From contig NZ_BCSQ01000002.1 of NCBI RefSeq assembly GCF_001570945.1, positions 1 through 64,000 of the forward strand: a stretch of DNA of 64,000 nt, given 5' to 3'. The translations under genes were made by a program, and so were the position numbers. This DNA comes from Janibacter anophelis NBRC 107843 (GTDB taxonomy: Bacteria; Actinomycetota; Actinomycetes; Actinomycetales; Dermatophilaceae). The stretch's first letter is position 1. Each line of letters starts with the position of its first letter. Below are positions 26,254-34,763 of the stretch, piece by piece. The notes below the pieces were generated by a model. It did no database searches, was not told where the DNA came from, and saw nothing but the letters and a program-made list of their open reading frames with translations.

Positions 26254-28448
26254 GCGGACATCCTGACAGCCTCGGTGTCACGCTCCGCGGCGCGCGGGTC
26301 GTGCGTCCCGGTGATGCCGCGAGTGGACTCGATGACGGGTGCCAGCTTCTTGCGCAGGGCCTCGTAGAAGACGTTGAGCGGGAACTCGTCCGGCTGGACG
26401 AGGTCGGTCAGCCCCTTGGGCGGGCCGTCGAGGGGGAGGTGCTCCGCCCCCTTCGCCCACGCCGACGCCGGGTGCGGCGCGACATAGCCGGCGATGAAGC
26501 CGTGCGCGGCCATCCAGTGGCCGACCCGCGAGCGGTCGATGCCGTCGCGGTAGAGCGTCTCGACCTCGTCGGACAGGGCGACGACCGCAGCCGGGACCTG
26601 CGCCCAGTCGAAGGTCAGGGTGTTGTCGGTCCAGCGCAGCGCGCCACGCTTGTGCAGCCAGGCGAAGAGCAGCTGCCCGCCGAGGCCGTCGTAGTTGCGC
26701 ACCCGGTCACCGGTGACGGGGAAACGGAAGAGGCGGTCGAAGAGGATCGCCAGCTGCACCGAGCGGGCGTACGGGTGGCCCTCGTGGGCCAGCTGCACGC
26801 ACTGGCGGAAGGTGTTGAGGTCGCAGCGCAGCTCCTCGAGGGCGTACATCCAGAACGGCATCCGCTGCTTGATCATGAAGGGGTCGAAGGGCAGGTCGCC
26901 GTGGCTGTGCGTGCGGTCGTGGATGAGGTCCCACATCGCGAAGGTCGCCTGCGCCACCTCCTGGGAGGCGACGAGGCGCTCACCCTCGGGCGGCAGGTCG
27001 AGGCCGAGGACGTCGGCGGACGCGGCCGTGACGCGGCGGAAGCGCGCGGCCTCGCGGTCGCAGAAGATCGCCCCCCAGTGGAAGGTCGGCACCTCGCGCA
27101 CGGCGACGGTCTCGGGGAAGAGCACGGCCGAGTTGGTGTCGTAGCCGGGCGTGTGGTCGATGAAGCGCACCGGGAGGAACATCGGGTTGTCGTAGCGCGC
27201 CTCGACGTCGGCGAGCCACTGCGGCCACATGACGTCGAGCAGGACGGCCTCGAAGACGCGGTCGAGGTTGCCGTTCTGCGTGTACATCGGGAAGACGACG
27301 AGGTGCTCGGCGCCGTCGACCCGGTGCTGGTCGGGGCGGAAGGCGAGCAGCGAGTCGAGGAAGTCCGGCACGCCGAAGCCGCCGTCGACCCACCGCTGGA
27401 GATCCACCGGCAGGGCGGCCAGGTAGTCCGCGTCGTGTGGGAAACGCGGGACGAGCTCGGCGATCCGCTCGACCATCGTCGCGACGAGCGCGGTGGCGCG
27501 CTCGCGGTCGGCGTCCTCGCGCAGCGACCCGTCCTTGGTCTGGAGCAGCCGCAGCTCCTCGACCGCCGCCTTGAGCGCGCGCCAGGCCGGGTCATCGGCC
27601 CCCACCACGCTGGTCTGGGTCCCACGTTCCGCGTGGGCGGTGCGCAGGCCGTCCGCGGCCGGAGCCTCGAGGCCCTGCGTCCCGTTCCCCGCCCACGTCA
27701 CGAGGTTGACCCACAGCTCCTCGTGGTCGAGCTCGCCGATCGAGTCGTCGCCGACCAGGTCCGAGTCGGCGAGGACGACCACGCGCCCGGCGCCGTGCTC
27801 GAGCGTGACCGCGAGCGGCTGGCCGGCGGGGTGGGCGCTGGCGGAGCTGCGTGCGAGGACGCGTGCGCCCGGCGCGCCGGAGACGTCGATGGTGCCGGCG
27901 CGGTAGAAGCACACCTCGCCGATCCCGGCCATGACCCCCTGTCCCGGACCGGCGCCGGTCTCGCCGAGGACCCAGGTCGCGTTGCCCAGGTGGCGCCGGC
28001 CGCCGTCGGCGCGTTCGTGGACGAGGGTGGAGACGATCCGCAGGCCGAAGGGAGCGAGCAGGTCGTTGAGGTTGTTGCCGTGGGCGTCGTGGTCGCACTC
28101 GGCGAGGACGACGAGACCGCCCCCCTTCGCCACGTGCTCGGTGACCACGGTGATCTCGCCGGGGGAGAGGGCCGGGGGCAGGTCGCCGGCGACGCGCTCG
28201 CTGGAGGCAGCGGCGGGGTGGGCGATGACGAGGACGTCAACGTCCGCCAGGGCCGCGGCCGTCAGCTCACCGTCGGTGTGCGCGAGGACCTCGGTGCCGC
28301 GCTCGCGCAGCACTGCGGCGGCGCGGGCCAGGCTCGCGTCGCCGGGGTTGGCGGGGTTCATCCGCTCGGCGACGGTGGCGTCGAGCGACCATGCGCTGCT
28401 GTGCGCCTGGTCGAGGAGGACCCGGGCGAAGGGGGTCGTGACAGTCAT
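26250..28448 (-). CDS. Large DUF6421-like protein with N-terminal amidotransferase-like domain
   Basis: A 732-aa cytoplasmic protein without membrane segments. Residues about 1-240 look like a flavodoxin/glutamine-amidotransferase-type Rossmann domain (DVDVLVIAHP, GGGLVVLAECDHDAHGNNLN), but no catalytic Cys-His pair stands out. The remaining 490 residues resemble the uncharacterised DUF6421 family and hold HDRTHSHGD and MYALEELRCDLN, a His/Glu-rich set that could bind metal. An SD (GGAGG) precedes ATG 28448. It leads an operon with threonine aldolase and diverges from gabD. Function unknown. Confidence 0.7.
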   Translation of the reverse strand: MTVTTPFARVLLDQAHSSAWSLDATVAERMNPANPGDASLARAAAVLRERGTEVLAHTDGELTAAALADVDVLVIAHPAAASSERVAGDLPPALSPGEITVVTEHVAKGGGLVVLAECDHDAHGNNLNDLLAPFGLRIVSTLVHERADGGRRHLGNATWVLGETGAGPGQGVMAGIGEVCFYRAGTIDVSGAPGARVLARSSASAHPAGQPLAVTLEHGAGRVVVLADSDLVGDDSIGELDHEELWVNLVTWAGNGTQGLEAPAADGLRTAHAERGTQTSVVGADDPAWRALKAAVEELRLLQTKDGSLREDADRERATALVATMVERIAELVPRFPHDADYLAALPVDLQRWVDGGFGVPDFLDSLLAFRPDQHRVDGAEHLVVFPMYTQNGNLDRVFEAVLLDVMWPQWLADVEARYDNPMFLPVRFIDHTPGYDTNSAVLFPETVAVREVPTFHWGAIFCDREAARFRRVTAASADVLGLDLPPEGERLVASQEVAQATFAMWDLIHDRTHSHGDLPFDPFMIKQRMPFWMYALEELRCDLNTFRQCVQLAHEGHPYARSVQLAILFDRLFRFPVTGDRVRNYDGLGGQLLFAWLHKRGALRWTDNTLTFDWAQVPAAVVALSDEVETLYRDGIDRSRVGHWMAAHGFIAGYVAPHPASAWAKGAEHLPLDGPPKGLTDLVQPDEFPLNVFYEALRKKLAPVIESTRGITGTHDPRAAERDTEAVRMSA

Positions 28449-28541
28449 GGCGGCCTCCGAGGGCTTCGGCGGGAAGTTCATCGGTACAAGCGTGTCAAAA
28501 CCGGAGGATTTACGCCAGTCGCACCGCGGGGCCGTTGGTCG

Positions 28542-28547
28542 TAACGT
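28542..28547 (+). promoter_or_regulatory. -10 box of a leaderless gabD transcript
   Basis: TAACGT fits TANNNT and ends 7 bases before ATG 28555. Transcription would therefore begin at the start codon, and no convincing Shine-Dalgarno is present. Confidence 0.5.
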
Positions 28548-28554
28548 AGGGCCC

Positions 28555-30018
28555 ATGGCAGCCGTGACGCAGAAGTCAGCCCTCGAGTACGCACCCACCC
28601 AGCTCTTCGTCGGAGGTCGGTGGCGTGACGCCGGTGAGGGAGCCACCTTCGCCGTCTCTGACCCGGCCACGGGCAAGACGCTCGTCGAGGTCGCCGACGC
28701 GACCGTGGCCGACGGCAAGGCCGCGCTCGACGCCGCCGTCGCCGCGCAGGCCGAGTGGGCCGCGACCGACCCGCGGGCCCGGTCGGAGATCCTGCGCTCG
28801 GCCTTCGAGCTGCTCACGGAGCGGGCGGACACCTTCGCCATGCTCATGACGCTCGAGATGGGCAAGCCGCTGGCCGAGGCCCGCGGCGAGGTGACCTACG
28901 GTGCCGAGTTCTTCCGCTGGTTCGCCGAGGAGGCCGTGCGCATCCACGGACGCTACGCCGTGGCCCCGTCGGGCGGCACCCGCCTGATGACGATGAAGCA
29001 GCCCGTCGGCCCCGTCTTCGCCATCACGCCGTGGAACTTCCCGCTCGCCATGGGCACCCGCAAGATCGGGCCCGCCATCGCCGCCGGCTGCACGAGCGTC
29101 GTCAAGCCCGCCCACGAGACCCCGCTGACGATGCTCGCCCTGGCCCGGCTGCTCGAGGAGGTCGGGCTGCCCGCCGGTGTGCTCAACGTCGTGCCGACGA
29201 CGTCCTCCGGCGAGGTGAGCGAGCCGATCATCCGCGACCCGCGCCTGCGCAAGCTGACCTTCACCGGGTCCACCCAGGTGGGCAAGAAGCTCGTCGAGCA
29301 GTCCTCCGAGCAGCTGCTGCGCACGTCGATGGAGCTCGGGGGCAATGCCCCCTTCGTCGTCTTCGAGGACGCCGACCTCGAGCGCGCGGTCGAGGGCGCG
29401 ATGCTCGCCAAGATGCGCAACATCGGCGAGGCGTGCACGGCCGCCAACCGCTTCATCGTCCACGAGTCCGTCGCCGACGAGTTCGCCACCGCGCTCGCCG
29501 ACCGGATGGGTGCGCTGTCGATGGGCAAGGGCACGACGAAGGGGGTCGACGTCGGCCCGCTCATCACGGAGAAGGCGCGCACCGGTGTCGCCGAGCTCGT
29601 CGACGACGCGGTCGCGCAGGGCGCCCGCGCCCTCGTCGGTGGCGAGGTGCCCTCGGGCAAGGGCTGGTTCTACCCGCCGACCGTCCTCACCGACGTCCCT
29701 GCGAGCGCGCGCGTGCTCACGGAGGAGATCTTCGGTCCGGTCGCGCCGATCACGACCTTCCGCACGGAGGACGAGGCGGTCCGCCTCGCCAACTCCACGG
29801 AGTACGGCCTCGTCGCGTACGTCTTCACCGAGCACACCGCCCGGACGATCCGGGTCGCCGAGGCGCTCGAGTTCGGCATGGTCGGCATCAACCAGGGCAT
29901 CGTCTCCAACCCGTCCGCCCCCTTCGGCGGGGTCAAGCACTCCGGCTTCGGGCGCGAAGGGGGATTCGAGGGCATCGAGGAGTACCTCGAGACCAAGTAC
30001 GTCGGCCTGGCGCTCTGA
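28555..30018 (+). CDS. gabD: NAD(P)-dependent succinate-semialdehyde dehydrogenase
   Basis: A 487-aa aldehyde dehydrogenase of the succinate-semialdehyde type, converting the GABA-derived aldehyde to succinate. Landmarks are ITPWNFPLAMGTRKIG (oxyanion Asn), MELGGNAPFVVFEDAD (general-base Glu), and NIGEACTAANRF (nucleophilic Cys), with PSAPFGGVKHSGFGREGG near the C-terminus. It could complete the route begun by the class III aminotransferase and the other aldehyde dehydrogenase 5 kb upstream. A separate GABA transaminase is not evident, so the pathway link is inferred. Confidence 0.82.
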   Translation: MAAVTQKSALEYAPTQLFVGGRWRDAGEGATFAVSDPATGKTLVEVADATVADGKAALDAAVAAQAEWAATDPRARSEILRSAFELLTERADTFAMLMTLEMGKPLAEARGEVTYGAEFFRWFAEEAVRIHGRYAVAPSGGTRLMTMKQPVGPVFAITPWNFPLAMGTRKIGPAIAAGCTSVVKPAHETPLTMLALARLLEEVGLPAGVLNVVPTTSSGEVSEPIIRDPRLRKLTFTGSTQVGKKLVEQSSEQLLRTSMELGGNAPFVVFEDADLERAVEGAMLAKMRNIGEACTAANRFIVHESVADEFATALADRMGALSMGKGTTKGVDVGPLITEKARTGVAELVDDAVAQGARALVGGEVPSGKGWFYPPTVLTDVPASARVLTEEIFGPVAPITTFRTEDEAVRLANSTEYGLVAYVFTEHTARTIRVAEALEFGMVGINQGIVSNPSAPFGGVKHSGFGREGGFEGIEEYLETKYVGLAL

Positions 30019-30019
30019 C

Positions 30020-30493
30020 GTGTCGCGGACCTGGCGCAACCGGCTGCAGCTGGTCGGGGGCCTGCTCCTCATCCTGCTCGCCGCGTGGATCGTCGTCGCG
30101 GGCGGCTCCGGCGGTGACTCGGGGGGCTCCGGCGACGGCGGGGCCACGAGCGCGACGTCCGAGACCCGTTCTGCCGCACCGTCGTCGGGCGGTGCCACCC
30201 CGGACTCGGGCCTGGCGACGATCGCCGAGTCCGCGCTGCCGCCGGAGGGTCGCGAGACGCTCGAGCTGATCCGCTCCGGCGGGCCCTTCCCGTACGACCG
30301 CGACGGGATCACCTTCCAGAACAGGGAGGGGATCCTCCCTTCGCAGCAGCGCGGGTACTACCGCGAGTACACGGTGCCGACGCCCGGCGAGGACGACCGC
30401 GGCGCACGCCGCATCGTCGGCGGCGAGGCCGGCGACCGCTACTACACCGACGACCACTACGACAGTTTCCGCCAGATCGAGGAGGGGCAGTGA
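30020..30493 (+). CDS. Exported RNase Sa-like guanyl-specific ribonuclease
   Basis: A 157-aa protein. One hydrophobic helix (about 11-28) is followed by a Gly/Ser/Thr linker (29-65) and a microbial ribonuclease domain (about 66-157). Key RNase Sa-type residues are in place: FQNRE (guanine site, 99-103), REYTV with Glu 116, RGARRIV with Arg near 131, and DHY with His 146. It would cut RNA after guanine outside the cell. The helix may be an uncleaved anchor or a signal peptide, since no clear AxA site follows. GTG 30020 directly follows gabD; barstar overlaps its end. Confidence 0.88.
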   Translation: MSRTWRNRLQLVGGLLLILLAAWIVVAGGSGGDSGGSGDGGATSATSETRSAAPSSGGATPDSGLATIAESALPPEGRETLELIRSGGPFPYDRDGITFQNREGILPSQQRGYYREYTVPTPGEDDRGARRIVGGEAGDRYYTDDHYDSFRQIEEGQ

Positions 30494-30849
30494 TCCACAT
30501 CGAGGCCGCGGGTGTCGACGGGCTGCTCGCCCGTGCCGTCGCCGGGACCGACCACGTGCACCTCGTCGACGGGGGCGCGGACCGCGAGGAGATCTACGAC
30601 CGCTTCGCCGAGGCGCTGCTCTTCCCCGAGTGGTTCGGCCGCAACCTCGACGCGCTCCTGGACTGCCTGCGCGATGTCGCGGACCGGCACGACCACCCGT
30701 GGACCCTCGTGTGGCGCCCGGGACGGCACGACGCCCCCGACCCGCACCTCGAGACCGAGGGCACCGGGACCGACCCGGGCGTGCTCGAGGTCCTGTCCGA
30801 CCTCGACGGCGAGTACCCCGACCTGAGCATCGTCGTCGCCGACCGCTGA
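30490..30849 (+). CDS. Barstar family ribonuclease inhibitor
   Basis: A 119-aa acidic cytoplasmic protein of the barstar family. The typical segment FPEWFGRNLDALLDCLRD, the inhibitor helix that plugs the RNase active site, lies near residues 44-61. Barstar is known to inhibit RNase Sa-type enzymes as well as barnase. The GTG start overlaps the ribonuclease gene by 4 bases, so inhibitor and enzyme are made together, protecting the producer before export. Confidence 0.9.
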   Translation: MIHIEAAGVDGLLARAVAGTDHVHLVDGGADREEIYDRFAEALLFPEWFGRNLDALLDCLRDVADRHDHPWTLVWRPGRHDAPDPHLETEGTGTDPGVLEVLSDLDGEYPDLSIVVADR

Positions 30850-30853
30850 GTGC

Positions 30854-30921
30854 GCATCTCCCCGGGGAGATGCAACCTCTCGACGTCAAGACTCTGCAGT
30901 GCCGTAGGGCAATGCAGAGTC
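30854..30921. repeat. Intergenic palindromic repeat, copy 2
   Basis: GCATCTCCCC (30854-30863) and GGGGAGATGC (30864-30873) form a perfect palindrome. A 14-bp stem with one mismatch (30890-30903 with 30908-30921) and loop GTAG stands to its right. The stretch between and across the right hairpin (30876-30918) nearly matches copy 1. It again lies between convergent genes and overlaps the last two bases of the ZIP stop codon. Confidence 0.75.
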
Positions 30922-31642
30922 AGGTGAGCTTGGACAGGCCGGCCGCGAGGGCGAAGCCGACGACCGTGGCGAGCCCGGCGGCCGCGCCCGCCTTGGACCG
31001 CGCCTCCGGGATCATCTCGTCGACGAGCATGACGAGCAGCGCGCCCGCGGCGAAGCCGTTGATGACGCTCGCGCCCGTCTCGCCGGACACATCGGCGAGC
31101 GCGTAGCCGCCGAGGGTCGCGAGCGCGCAGACCCCGCTGACCCCGGCCCAGAGCAGCAGGATCGCCCGCCGGCTGCGCTCACCTCGCATGTCGGCGGCGG
31201 AGCCGATCGCCTCGGGCAGGTTGGAGATCCACACCGCGACGAGCAGCGCGACGCTCACCCCGCCGCCCGAGGCGAGCCCGATGCCGAGCACGGCCTGCTC
31301 GGGGATGCCGTCGAGGAAGGCACCGAAGGCCAGCCCCGTGCCGCCGCCCTCCTCCCGCTCCGGGTGGCCGCGGTGCCGCCGGGCGCCGAGCGACTGGATC
31401 GCGAGGTTGCCGCCGGCGAAGGCGACGGCTCCCAGGGCGATGCCGACGGCGACCGGGACCGGGCCGCCCGCCTGCAGTCCCTCCTCGGCGAGTTCGAAGG
31501 CCACGGAGGCGATGAGCGCGCCCGCGCCGAAGGCGAGCACGAGCCCGACGAGCCGCCCCGGCCAGCGACGTGCGACGCCGAGCAGCGCGCCGACGAGCAG
31601 CGACGAGGCGGCGAGAGCGCCCCACATGAGTGCATCGGTCAC
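30920..31642 (-). CDS. ZIP family metal transporter
   Basis: A 240-aa membrane protein of the ZIP family, which moves divalent metals into the cytoplasm. About eight hydrophobic helices, a His-rich cytoplasmic loop (ARRHRGHPE), LDGIPEQAVLG in helix 4 and MLVDEMIPEA in helix 5 fit the family. Helix 4 normally has HNxPEG; here the His-Asn pair is LDG, so selectivity may differ. GTG 31642 is preferred to GTG 31669 because CATCAT stands 6 bases before it and because the divergent thioesterase begins at 31660. Confidence 0.82.
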   Translation of the reverse strand: MTDALMWGALAASSLLVGALLGVARRWPGRLVGLVLAFGAGALIASVAFELAEEGLQAGGPVPVAVGIALGAVAFAGGNLAIQSLGARRHRGHPEREEGGGTGLAFGAFLDGIPEQAVLGIGLASGGGVSVALLVAVWISNLPEAIGSAADMRGERSRRAILLLWAGVSGVCALATLGGYALADVSGETGASVINGFAAGALLVMLVDEMIPEARSKAGAAAGLATVVGFALAAGLSKLT

Positions 31643-31647
31643 GCTGA

Positions 31648-31654
31648 CATGATG
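31648..31654. promoter_or_regulatory. Overlapping divergent -10 boxes
   Basis: Forward CATGAT (31648-31653) ends 6 bases before GTG 31660. Reverse CATCAT (31654-31649) ends 6 bases before GTG 31642. The two hexamers share five base pairs, so two leaderless transcripts would leave from one site in opposite directions and polymerase could occupy only one at a time. Confidence 0.45.
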
Positions 31655-31659
31655 GCCCG

Positions 31660-32154
31660 GTGACGACACCCACCGACACCCGCATCACGCTCTCCCGGGT
31701 CATGTCCCAGGCCGAGGCCAACCTCCTGGGCAACGTCCACGGCGGCAACATCATGAAGATGGTCGACGACACGGCCGGCGTCTCGGCCAACCGCTTCGCG
31801 CAGGGCCCGGCCGTGACCGCGGCGATGGACGAGATGGCCTTCCTCAACCCCGTGCGGGTCGGGGACGTGCTCCACGTGAGCGCCCAGGTCAACTGGGCCG
31901 GTACCTCGTCGATGGAGGTCGGCGTGCGGGCCGAGGTCGACCGCTGGGACGCCGTGATCGACCGCGTCCACGTCGCGAGCGCCTACCTGGTCTTCGTCGC
32001 CGTCGATGCCGAAGGGGGGACCCGTCCCGTCCCCGAGCTGGCGATCGAGACCCCCGAGGAGCAGCGCCGCTTCCGCGAGGCGGAGATCCGTCGGGCCAAC
32101 CGGCTGGCCCGCCGTGAGGCGATCGCCGACAGCCGGCGCGGGGCCGACGCATGA
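31660..32154 (+). CDS. Acyl-CoA thioesterase (YciA-like hotdog)
   Basis: A 164-aa single-hotdog thioesterase. NVHGGNIMKMVDD near residue 25 carries the conserved Asn, Gly-Gly and Asp of the YciA/BACH group, which hydrolyses acyl-CoAs of varied length. The C-terminal 30 residues are Arg/Glu-rich and likely helical. It overlaps dxr by 4 bases and so leads the dxr-rseP-ispG block. The natural substrate is not known. Confidence 0.87.
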   Translation: MTTPTDTRITLSRVMSQAEANLLGNVHGGNIMKMVDDTAGVSANRFAQGPAVTAAMDEMAFLNPVRVGDVLHVSAQVNWAGTSSMEVGVRAEVDRWDAVIDRVHVASAYLVFVAVDAEGGTRPVPELAIETPEEQRRFREAEIRRANRLARREAIADSRRGADA

Positions 32155-33326
32155 GCACCCGCGTCACGCTCCTCGGGTCGACCGGGTCGATCGGCACCCA
32201 GGGCCTGCAGGTCATCGAGGCCCACCCGGACCGCTTCGAGGTGGAGGTGCTCTCCGGAGGAGCCAACATCGCGCTGCTCGCCGAGCAGGCCGCGCGTCAT
32301 CTCCCTTCGCTCGTGGCGGCCGCGACCGGCACCCGCGAGGAGCTGACCGCGGCCATCGCCGCCGCGGCGGACGCCGCCGGGGTCACCGGGTACGCCCCCG
32401 AGGTCGTCGTGGGGGAGGAGGCCGCGACCGAGGCGGCCGCGGCGCCGACCGACGTCGTGCTCAACGGCATCACCGGGGCGATCGGGCTGCGCCCGACCCT
32501 GGCCGCGCTGCGCTCCGGTGCCCGGCTCGCCCTGGCCAACAAGGAGTCGCTGATCATCGGCGGCCCGATCGTCAAGGACCTCGCGGCACCGGAGCAGATC
32601 GTGCCCGTCGACTCCGAGCACTCCGCGATCGCGCAGGCACTGCTCGCCGGTCGGGCCGAGGAGGTGCGCCGGCTCGTCGTCACCGCGAGCGGCGGGCCCT
32701 TCCGCGGGATGGGCCGGGAGGCGCTGCGTGACGTGACTCCCGCGCAGGCGCTCAAGCACCCCAACTTCGCCATGGGGCGGGTCATCACGACCAACTCGGC
32801 GACCCTGGTCAACAAGGGGCTGGAGCTCATCGAGGCGCACCTGCTCTTCGACGTGCCGATGGAGCGCATCGACGCCGTCGTGCACCCGCAGCAGATCATC
32901 CACTCGATGGTCGAGTTCCACGACGGCGCGGTCATCGCGCAGCTCGGGCTGCCGACGATGCTCGCGCCCATCGCGCTCGGGCTGTCGTGGCCCGAGCGGC
33001 TCACCGACGTCGAGACGCCGGTCGACTGGACGCAGGCGCAGGACTGGCGATTCGAGCCGCTCGACGACGAGGCCTTCCCCGCGGTGCGCCTGGCGCAGCA
33101 GGTCGGCGCGGCGGGCGGGACCCACCCCGCGGTCTACAACGCGGCCAACGAGGTGGGCGTCGACGCCTTCCACGAGGGCGCCTGCCGGTTCACCGACATC
33201 GTCGACACGATCGCCGCGGTCGTCGACCGCCACGACGACGCGGCCTTCGACGCGCACTCGGTCGACGGGGTGCTCGCCGCCGATGCCTGGGCGCGCGACG
33301 AGGCGCGGTCGATCCTGCGGGGGTGA
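32151..33326 (+). CDS. dxr: 1-deoxy-D-xylulose 5-phosphate reductoisomerase
   Basis: Second enzyme of the methylerythritol phosphate route to isoprenoids. GSTGSIGTQGLQVI is the NADPH site, LANKESLIIGG and VDSEHSAIAQAL hold the metal and substrate ligands. Length is 391 aa. It is followed after 58 bases by rseP and then ispG, as in mycobacteria. ATG 32151 overlaps the thioesterase gene. Confidence 0.96.
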   Translation: MSTRVTLLGSTGSIGTQGLQVIEAHPDRFEVEVLSGGANIALLAEQAARHLPSLVAAATGTREELTAAIAAAADAAGVTGYAPEVVVGEEAATEAAAAPTDVVLNGITGAIGLRPTLAALRSGARLALANKESLIIGGPIVKDLAAPEQIVPVDSEHSAIAQALLAGRAEEVRRLVVTASGGPFRGMGREALRDVTPAQALKHPNFAMGRVITTNSATLVNKGLELIEAHLLFDVPMERIDAVVHPQQIIHSMVEFHDGAVIAQLGLPTMLAPIALGLSWPERLTDVETPVDWTQAQDWRFEPLDDEAFPAVRLAQQVGAAGGTHPAVYNAANEVGVDAFHEGACRFTDIVDTIAAVVDRHDDAAFDAHSVDGVLAADAWARDEARSILRG

Positions 33327-33384
33327 CCCCCCTTCGCCCTGCTCGTGCCCCGGAGGCCACCGGTGCGCGTGAGACGATGGATCC

Positions 33385-34719
33385 ATGCTCTACGTCCTGG
33401 GGGTCCTGCTCGCGGTGCTCGGCATCGGGCTGTCCATCGCGCTGCACGAGATCGGCCACCTGGTCCCCGCCAAGCGCTTCGGCGTACGGGTGCCGCAGTA
33501 CATGGTCGGCTTCGGCCCGACGATCTGGTCGCGCCGGCGCGGTGAGACCGAGTACGGCGTCAAGGCGATCCCCCTGGGCGGCTACATCCGGATGATCGGG
33601 ATGTTCCCCCCGGCCAAGGACCAGGCCGAGGGCACGATGCGCAGCTCGAGCACGGGCCGGATGAGCCAGCTGATCGAGGAGACCCGCCAGCAGGCGCTCG
33701 AGGAGGTCCAGCCCGGCGACGACGGGCGGATGTTCTACCAGCTGCCGATCTGGAAGCGGATCGTCGTCATGCTCGGCGGACCGGTGATGAACCTGCTCAT
33801 CGCCCTCGTGCTCTTCACCGGCATCTTCACGCTGCACGGCATCACCGTCACGACCCCGACGATCTCGTCGGTCAACGAGTGCGTCGACATCAAGCAGATG
33901 GGCCAGCAGGCCGCCACCGAGTGCACCGACGACATGCCGGTCGCCCCGGCCAATGCCGCGGGTCTGAAGCCCGGCGACACGATCACCGCCATCAACGGCG
34001 CCCCCGTGACGACGTGGACCGATGTGCGCACCGCGATCCGCGACAACCTCGACGAGCCCCTGACGATGCAGGTCGAGCGCGACGGGGCGACCCGCACCCT
34101 CACCGCCGACCCGATCGTCCTCGACATGCCCGTCTACACCGACGACGGCCAGGTCGAGCGCGACGCGAGCGGCGAGCTCGTCACCGAACGGGCCGGGTTC
34201 CTCGGGGCCAGCGGCAGCCGTGAGGTCGAGCAGCAGCCCATCACGGCCGTGCCGGGTCTCTTCGGCGACGCCCTGGCCGACACCTACGGCCTGCTCGTGA
34301 AGATCCCGCAGAAGCTCGTCGGCGTCGCGGAGGCCGCCTTCGGCAGCGCCGAGCGCGACCCCAACGGCCCGATGTCGGTCGTCGGCGTCGGCCGCGTCGC
34401 TGGTGAGGTCGCCAGCTCCGACGTCTTCGGTGACACGAGCGACAAGGCGATCCTGCTGCTCAGCCTCATGGGTTCGCTCAACCTCGTGCTCTTCGCCTTC
34501 AACACGATCCCGCTGCTGCCGCTCGACGGCGGGCACGTCGCCGGCGCCCTGTGGGAGGCGGTCAAGAAGGGCTGGGCCAAGGTGCGCGGCCTGCCCGACC
34601 CCGGCCCGGTCGACGTCGCCAAGGCGATGCCGCTCGCCTACGTCGTGGCGGTGGCCTTCATCGGCATGACCCTGCTGCTCGTCTACGCCGACATCGTCAA
34701 GCCGGTGCGGCTCACCTGA
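33385..34719 (+). CDS. rseP: Site-2 intramembrane protease (RseP/Rip1 type)
   Basis: M50 zinc metalloprotease that cuts membrane-bound anti-sigma factors. HEIGH (residues 21-25) in the first helix holds the zinc histidines and LPLDGGH near residue 378 the Asp ligand. One PDZ domain covers about 165-250 ([16 protein letters not shown]). Length 444 aa. Position between dxr and ispG matches M. tuberculosis Rip1. GACGAT stands 6 bases before ATG 33385 and no Shine-Dalgarno is clear, so it may be leaderless. Confidence 0.94.
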   Translation: MLYVLGVLLAVLGIGLSIALHEIGHLVPAKRFGVRVPQYMVGFGPTIWSRRRGETEYGVKAIPLGGYIRMIGMFPPAKDQAEGTMRSSSTGRMSQLIEETRQQALEEVQPGDDGRMFYQLPIWKRIVVMLGGPVMNLLIALVLFTGIFTLHGITVTTPTISSVNECVDIKQMGQQAATECTDDMPVAPANAAGLKPGDTITAINGAPVTTWTDVRTAIRDNLDEPLTMQVERDGATRTLTADPIVLDMPVYTDDGQVERDASGELVTERAGFLGASGSREVEQQPITAVPGLFGDALADTYGLLVKIPQKLVGVAEAAFGSAERDPNGPMSVVGVGRVAGEVASSDVFGDTSDKAILLLSLMGSLNLVLFAFNTIPLLPLDGGHVAGALWEAVKKGWAKVRGLPDPGPVDVAKAMPLAYVVAVAFIGMTLLLVYADIVKPVRLT

Positions 34720-34750
34720 GGGGTCCAGCGGACATCCAGCATCCGGGACG

Positions 34751-34756
34751 CATAAT
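34751..34756 (+). promoter_or_regulatory. -10 box of a leaderless ispG transcript
   Basis: CATAAT differs by one base from TATAAT and ends 7 bases before ATG 34764, so transcription would start at the codon. An in-frame ATG lies at 34755, inside the box, and is therefore less likely to be the start. Confidence 0.5.
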
Positions 34757-34763
34757 GGAGGGC

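Noticed and set aside
31643-31669. ZIP start at GTG 31669
   Set aside because: It would overlap the first codons of the divergent thioesterase and lacks a ribosome site; GTG 31642 has a better upstream signal. Not fully excluded.
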